Below are positions 59,458-64,000 of a DNA stretch of 64,000 nucleotides, piece by piece. Within the stretch, counting starts at the first letter, position 1. Each line of letters opens with the position of its first letter. The notes beneath the pieces were generated by a model. That model was not told the DNA's origin and made no database searches. It was given only the letters and a program-made list of their open reading frames with translations. Source of the stretch: Planococcus sp. MER TA 32b (GTDB lineage Bacteria; Bacillota; Bacilli; Bacillales_A; Planococcaceae); contig JAMCAN010000002.1 in assembly GCA_023715185.1 (NCBI GenBank), forward strand, positions 62,001 to 126,000, read 5' to 3'. Position numbers and translations under genes: made by a program.

Positions 59458-60661
59458 TGGGTTTGAGGGGGATTGGATTTCTACTTCTTTAGGCGAAATT
59501 AGTAATGTTCAAACTGGACCATTTGGTAGTCAACTTCACAATGCAGATTATGTAAAAGTAGGGACGCCAATTATTACGGTGGAACATTTTGGAGATAATA
59601 GGATTATTCATAAAAACTTACCTTTAGTCAGTGATGCAGATAAAGAAAGATTGAAGAAATATTCATTAGCCTTAGGAGACATTGTTTTTAGTAGGGTAGG
59701 GACAATTGATAGAAGAGTTATAGTAAGACAAGAAGAAGAAGGATGGTTATTTTCAGGGCGATGTTTAAGGGTAAGGGTAAATGATGAGGGAACAAATAAA
59801 AAATATCTGTCATATTATCTAGGGACTAAAAAATGTCTGAACGAAATTCAATCTAAAGCTGTTGGTGGTACAATGCCATCTTTAAATACAGCGATTCTTT
59901 CGTCGATAAATATTAGTTTGCCCAAAAGTAAAGAGCAAAAAAAAATTGCTAAGTTCTTTGATTTATTAGTTGCAAAAATTGAAAAGCAAAAAGAGAAGGT
60001 AGAGAAGTTAGAGCAAATTAAAAAAGGTATGATTCAAAAGGTTTTTCGGCAGGAGTTGCGGTTTAAGAATGAGAATAATAGGGAGTTTCCGGAATGGAGA
60101 AGTATTAAGCTAAATAAAGTCTTAGAAGAAAGGAAAGAAAAGGGTAATGAAAGAAATTTGAAAGTTCACTCTGTAGCTGTACGTGCAGGAGTTATTAACC
60201 AAATTACTCATTTAGGAAGAAGTTTCGCTGCTAAAGATGTTTCCAATTATAGTGTTGTTAAATACGGTGATATTGTCTATACAAAAAGTCCAACTGGGGA
60301 TTTTCCTTTTGGAATCATCAAACAAAGTCATATAAAAGAAGATGTAATAGTTTCCCCTCTCTATGGAATCTATGAACCTAAGAATTTTTACATCGGCTAT
60401 ATTCTTCATTCATATTTTATGTACAAAAATAACACGAACAATTACTTGTATTCTATAGTGCAAAAAGGAGCAAAGAACACAATTAATATCACTAACCAAA
60501 CATTCGTTTCCAAAAACATTCAACTTCCTTGTTCTGAAGTTGAACAGGAAAAGATTGCAGTACTTCTTCAAAATACTGATAAAAAAATTGAAAAAGAAAA
60601 AGAGAAGTTGATGGTTTTGGAGGAGCAGAAGAAGGGGTTTATGCAAATGTTGTTTGTTTAA
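59432..60661 (+). CDS. hsdS: Type I specificity subunit S
   Basis: 409 residues with two target-recognition domains (about 1-150 and 215-370), each followed by a long conserved helix (EQKKIAKFFDLLVAKIEKQK and EQEKIAVLLQNTDKKIEKEK). GTG start inside hsdM, so translation is coupled. Base composition becomes markedly AT-rich within this gene compared with hsdM, as expected for exchanged recognition domains. The recognition sequence cannot be predicted here. Confidence 0.93.
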   Translation: MNVPQLRFSGFEGDWISTSLGEISNVQTGPFGSQLHNADYVKVGTPIITVEHFGDNRIIHKNLPLVSDADKERLKKYSLALGDIVFSRVGTIDRRVIVRQEEEGWLFSGRCLRVRVNDEGTNKKYLSYYLGTKKCLNEIQSKAVGGTMPSLNTAILSSINISLPKSKEQKKIAKFFDLLVAKIEKQKEKVEKLEQIKKGMIQKVFRQELRFKNENNREFPEWRSIKLNKVLEERKEKGNERNLKVHSVAVRAGVINQITHLGRSFAAKDVSNYSVVKYGDIVYTKSPTGDFPFGIIKQSHIKEDVIVSPLYGIYEPKNFYIGYILHSYFMYKNNTNNYLYSIVQKGAKNTINITNQTFVSKNIQLPCSEVEQEKIAVLLQNTDKKIEKEKEKLMVLEEQKKGFMQMLFV

Positions 60662-60755
60662 AGTTATATAATTTGAGATACTAAACTTAATTGCAAGAAA
60701 ATTCATGATTTTAAAGAGTGTTACGAGACATTGAGTTTTAGAAACGGAGGTTATT

Positions 60756-61511
60756 ATGACTAATTTAAACCTATTTTACCAAGTCAATGTATTTGGAAAT
60801 TTTAACAGTATTGATGTATCACCCGAAAACACTTATAAAATAATGACACTATTTAGAGATTACAATTTAATACCTAATAATTTTCAAGAATTTAACCCTT
60901 CAGTTAATATTAATCCAGTAATTCGTCCAAGCTTTTCTTCTCCAAATGGAGAATGGATAATTGAAGTCGCTTCAAACAAATTGAAAGTCCAGCAAAATTC
61001 TATTAGTCCATCCTCTTCCAACACTTTAAATATTGAAAAATTTAGTGAAAGCGTATCCCAAATACTTAATTTATTTCTGAACGAATTTCCAGTTAAAAGT
61101 AATAGAATTTCTTTAGTTACAAAAACTATATTACCCGCATTATCAGAAGAAAAGTTAGATAGTCTCTACAATATTTTTATTGCACAGATCCCCTTTTACC
61201 AACAGGCAGCTCCATTTGAATGGAATATTCGATCGGTGGGAAGAATAAATTTTGAATTAGAAGGCACCAACGAATCTATTAACACAATTACTGACATCGG
61301 AAGAGTTCAAGGACAAATGGTTGAAAATAATAGGGTGACAGATTTTGATCGAATGTCAATCGATTTTGATATTAATACAATAGCGGAAAATCAATCTACA
61401 AGATTTGAGTTTTCTTCAGTACATGAATTTTTAGTTGCAGCAATTAAATCTCGCAACCAAATTTTAAATGAAGTGGAGCTGATAATTCATGATGAAAGAG
61501 GAAATAATTAA
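60756..61511 (+). CDS. Unknown protein, gene 1 of AT-rich operon
   Basis: 251 residues, soluble, rich in Asn, Ser and Ile. Segments such as RPSFSSPNGEWIIEVASNKL and FLNEFPVKSNRISLVTKTIL recall the general layout of TIGR04255-type proteins (sporadic, often in defence islands), but I cannot confirm that. AAACGGAGG precedes the ATG. It overlaps gene 2 by 23 bases, so the three genes form one operon downstream of hsdS. Confidence 0.75.
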   Translation: MTNLNLFYQVNVFGNFNSIDVSPENTYKIMTLFRDYNLIPNNFQEFNPSVNINPVIRPSFSSPNGEWIIEVASNKLKVQQNSISPSSSNTLNIEKFSESVSQILNLFLNEFPVKSNRISLVTKTILPALSEEKLDSLYNIFIAQIPFYQQAAPFEWNIRSVGRINFELEGTNESINTITDIGRVQGQMVENNRVTDFDRMSIDFDINTIAENQSTRFEFSSVHEFLVAAIKSRNQILNEVELIIHDERGNN

Positions 61512-62286
61512 AGTAGTACCTGCAGAATACGAATCATTTTCTACATCACACGAAAAAAACAATATCCCATCGATTAGAAAAAAATTTAGAGAATCTGGGA
61601 ATAATGAATTCTTGAAGTCTATTGAATTTGGCTGTAACTTCGAAGATATGAACTCAAAATCAAGGGTGGATAACTGGGGAATAAAGTCAGCATTTAATAA
61701 ACAATCAGAATTAGACGACATCAATTTTTTTGAAATGAATTCTGTGAATTCATTTACAATTATTTCGAAATCTAAAAAACCTACTTACGTGTCTACAAAT
61801 TCGATCAATTCTAATGAAGATAACTATTCAGGAGATACAAGCTGGCACGATCAATTAAAGAAAAATAATTTCGAATTTAAAGTAGTGACTGAAAACTTTT
61901 TAAATATGATTCGTAATGATATTTTTGAAGCTGGATATTCTTCTTCTTCTGAAGATTTCTTTAAATCTATGTTAAAAGATGACCCTAGTAATACCAAGAA
62001 ATGGTTAAACTCTGTGTATTTAAGGAATTTTTACGATGTGAAAGTTTTAGTTGGAATATTACACATCATTTCACATATTGATTATGAAGTTGTATTTCCA
62101 GAGGGACAAACAATGGCAGTAGCTGCTCTTATGCATCAAGATATAGAAGTAAGAGAATATGCACTGAAAGCTTTTGAAAACTGGGGCCATGCAGAGTCAT
62201 TATCAATCTTAAGAAATATTAAATGTGAAGAGAATTGGCTGCAGGATTATTTAAATGACATAATAAGTGATTTGACAGAGGGGTAA
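61489..62286 (+). CDS. Unknown protein, gene 2 of AT-rich operon
   Basis: 265 residues. The N-terminal two thirds are polar and without recognised motif (Ser- and Asn-rich). The C-terminal third is helical and HEAT-like (AVAALMHQDIEVREYALKAF, ENWGHAESLSILRNI), suggesting a protein-protein interaction surface. The start overlaps gene 1, and gene 3 begins 5 bases after the stop. ATG 61492 is an alternative start. Confidence 0.75.
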   Translation: MMKEEIIKVVPAEYESFSTSHEKNNIPSIRKKFRESGNNEFLKSIEFGCNFEDMNSKSRVDNWGIKSAFNKQSELDDINFFEMNSVNSFTIISKSKKPTYVSTNSINSNEDNYSGDTSWHDQLKKNNFEFKVVTENFLNMIRNDIFEAGYSSSSEDFFKSMLKDDPSNTKKWLNSVYLRNFYDVKVLVGILHIISHIDYEVVFPEGQTMAVAALMHQDIEVREYALKAFENWGHAESLSILRNIKCEENWLQDYLNDIISDLTEG

Positions 62287-62290
62287 TAAA

Positions 62291-62791
62291 ATGTCACTTT
62301 TAGTAAGGAAAATAACGAGGTCAAAATGGCCGGCGGAAATTTCAGAGCCTATAAATATTGATATCCTTAGAGCTGACGCAATCACTAGTTGTTTAAGAAC
62401 TTCTTCAGATACTTTATCCACTTGGGAAGTTATTAATGCTGACAATATAAATGAAGCGGTTTTAGCTTTGGCTTCTAACTTTGACAAAATAGAGACGATG
62501 ACAGTTATTGCTATTGAAAAAGATAAAATTTCTGAATATGGTTTTAGTCTAGTTTCTTCAAAGGGATTAACTGTCGTTGAAGATTTAAAAGACAGTCATA
62601 TTGATGTTTCTAACCTTACATTAAAATCCATTGGCACCTTTGCATCGATTGTTCTAGAAACAATAAAAGATGAAAAGGTGTATAGATTTAGTAAGCGAGA
62701 ATTAATTGATATAATTTCTAAAGCTGTAGAAACAGATAGATTAGATGTAAAACTTTTAAAAGAAAAAGTAAGGGAACAATTATCAGCATAA
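62291..62791 (+). CDS. Unknown protein, gene 3 of AT-rich operon
   Basis: 166 residues, alternating beta and alpha pattern. It starts MSLLVRKITRSKWPAE and ends in a charged helical segment (TDRLDVKLLKEKVREQLSA). No catalytic motif recognised. GAGGGGTAAT precedes the ATG, 5 bases after gene 2. Confidence 0.75.
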   Translation: MSLLVRKITRSKWPAEISEPINIDILRADAITSCLRTSSDTLSTWEVINADNINEAVLALASNFDKIETMTVIAIEKDKISEYGFSLVSSKGLTVVEDLKDSHIDVSNLTLKSIGTFASIVLETIKDEKVYRFSKRELIDIISKAVETDRLDVKLLKEKVREQLSA

Positions 62792-62922
62792 AATATTGAC
62801 TTGGAGTCTCTCGGATAGAAGAAATTCTAAAGAATTTTGAGAATTAATTAAAATTGCGCCCCTGTATAAAAAATAATTCTAAACGATTCAGACAATACAT
62901 TACAATTTATATTCCATACATT

Positions 62923-62963
62923 TCCGCATCCGTTGTATCAACAATTTGGATGCGGATTTTTTG
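62923..62963 (+). terminator. Terminator of the three-gene operon
   Basis: TCCGCATCC (62923-62931) pairs with GGATGCGGA (62948-62956), then six Ts. Confidence 0.8.
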
Positions 62964-63170
62964 TTTTATGCAGGGATATAAATTGTGCGGAAATTGTGTG
63001 CGACACAGGGAAGACATGGGAACTGCTGGAAAGAAAATTTTGAAACGAGGCTCTCTTTCGAGCTAACTTTTTAATTCATAACTCCCCAAACTCTCCTGCC
63101 AAATACTCCCTGTTAATGATAAACTGAAAAGAAAGATAACGCTTTGAAAGAGCCTGACAAGGAGCACAAG

Positions 63171-64000
63171 ATGACATACTCACTAGAAACTATTTCACAA
63201 CTGGAGCATTCAAAAGAATTCGCTAGACTACATCAGAAATTCCATCAATTCAACCCGTTGAAAGTGCTGCGGGTCGATCAGTTTGAGATTCGCCATTCGA
63301 ATATTCTGGCCTGGCTGCTGGATCCGGATGAGACGCATCAATTGGGCGGTTTCTTCCTGAAGAAGATGCTGACACGGCTGGTTATGCGCGCAGAAAACGA
63401 AGGAAAAGGAGAGGGAATCGACTTTTTGTCGTTTCTCCATAGTTCATTCCATGACGCCGAAGTGGCGCGGGAAGTGAAGACGCATACCAACCGGTTGATC
63501 GATCTGCTCGTGCATGTACCGTCACAAAAACTGGTGCTGGTCATAGAGAACAAATTCCACGCGGGAGAGTCGGACGGCCAGCTTGCCGATTACTTGGCCT
63601 ATGCAAAACTGCGTTTTCCGGAGAATGGCTATACGATCCTGCCCATCTTTTTGACGCTTGCAAATGAAGAACCTTCGGAAGACAGTTACCTGTTGCTTGG
63701 CTATGAAGACGTGCTGGAAATTATCGAACAGCAGCTTGAATTCAATAAGGACACGACTGCAGATGCCATCCATGACTTTCTGTCGTTTTATATCGAAGTC
63801 TTAAAGGAGCAATTGGTCCATGATGAAGAGGCTGTGCAGCTGGCTTTGGAAGTATACGAAGGAAATAAAAGCGCAATCGATTTTTTATTTCTTAGTCAAA
63901 ATAAAAACTTTAAAAAGCAGGCCATCTTTAAAGGTATCTATAAGCAAATTGGAGAGTTCAGCGACAGAGAGAAAACAGCGCTCCGCAAAATCTATGAATC
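63171..64000 (+). CDS. PD-(D/E)XK nuclease-superfamily protein (PDDEXK_4 type), cut by window end
   Basis: 276 codons are visible without a stop. Signatures are HSNILAWLLDPDETHQLGGF near residue 44, and the nuclease core LIDLLVHVPSQKLVLVIENK near residue 107, which gives the Asp and the ExK (IENK). This matches the PDDEXK_4 family of predicted nucleases, frequent in defence islands. AAGGAG lies 8 bases before ATG 63171. G+C content returns to the level of the core genes, unlike the AT-rich operon upstream. Confidence 0.82.
   Translation, partial: MTYSLETISQLEHSKEFARLHQKFHQFNPLKVLRVDQFEIRHSNILAWLLDPDETHQLGGFFLKKMLTRLVMRAENEGKGEGIDFLSFLHSSFHDAEVAREVKTHTNRLIDLLVHVPSQKLVLVIENKFHAGESDGQLADYLAYAKLRFPENGYTILPIFLTLANEEPSEDSYLLLGYEDVLEIIEQQLEFNKDTTADAIHDFLSFYIEVLKEQLVHDEEAVQLALEVYEGNKSAIDFLFLSQNKNFKKQAIFKGIYKQIGEFSDREKTALRKIYE

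Noticed and set aside
62854-63066. 70-residue reading frame after the AT-rich operon
   Set aside because: It begins with TTG without a ribosome binding site and runs across the terminator hairpin at 62923-62963.
1-64000. tRNA, rRNA and riboswitches
   Set aside because: I looked in the intergenic spaces for tRNA-like cloverleafs, T-box elements and known riboswitch cores and saw none; this was by eye only, so a covariance-model search would be needed to exclude them.

Overview
The window looks like a chromosomal segment of a Gram-positive member of the Bacillales, most likely a Planococcaceae bacterium (Planococcus-like). The reasons are strong GGAGG ribosome binding sites, frequent GTG and TTG starts, many lipoproteins, Bacillus-type families (DUF2975 with a YozG-like regulator, DUF4385, DUF4181, DUF817, DUF4085, TIGR04104), a CrtI-like desaturase and a coding G+C near the middle of the range. 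The genus is an inference. No rRNA, tRNA, prophage or transposase gene was seen.

Region 1 (0.7-19.6 kb) is a cell-wall sugar recovery locus. A secreted SpoIID/LytB-type protein is followed by about 17 kb of collinear genes: a BadF-type amino-sugar kinase, two double-GNAT acetyltransferases, an AmiE-like serine hydrolase, a PIG-L protein, NagZ, AnmK, an ABC sugar importer (lipoprotein, two permeases, MsmK-type ATPase), a NamZ-like exo-muramidase (DUF1343), MurQ, MurR, NagA and NagB. None of the hydrolases has a signal peptide. The locus therefore reads as uptake of muropeptides or their sugars by an ABC transporter, dismantling in the cytoplasm, phosphorylation, lactyl-ether cleavage, deacetylation and deamination to fructose-6-phosphate. 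A perfect 17-bp palindrome overlaps the -35 box of the first promoter and is a good MurR operator candidate.

Region 2 (19.6-54 kb) is ordinary core and accessory chromosome: a secreted 5'-nucleotidase flanked by long direct repeats, a CrtI-like oxidoreductase, an ABC-2 exporter, small membrane proteins, lipoproteins, acetyltransferases, a class B penicillin-binding protein, DinB, VOC, HIT and SDR enzymes. Its intergenic spaces are full of a striking repeat class: arrays with an exact 21-bp period, built on at least three unrelated core words, often joined to REP-like hairpin modules. These arrays are the most unusual non-coding signal in the window.

Region 3 (53.7-64 kb) is a defence-type island. 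It starts next to an N-terminally deleted PH-domain gene and holds a YefM-YoeB toxin-antitoxin pair, a type I restriction-modification system in the unusual order hsdR-hsdM-hsdS, an AT-rich three-gene operon of unrecognised function, and a PD-(D/E)XK nuclease-family gene that runs off the window. The three-gene operon is the best candidate here for an undescribed protein system.
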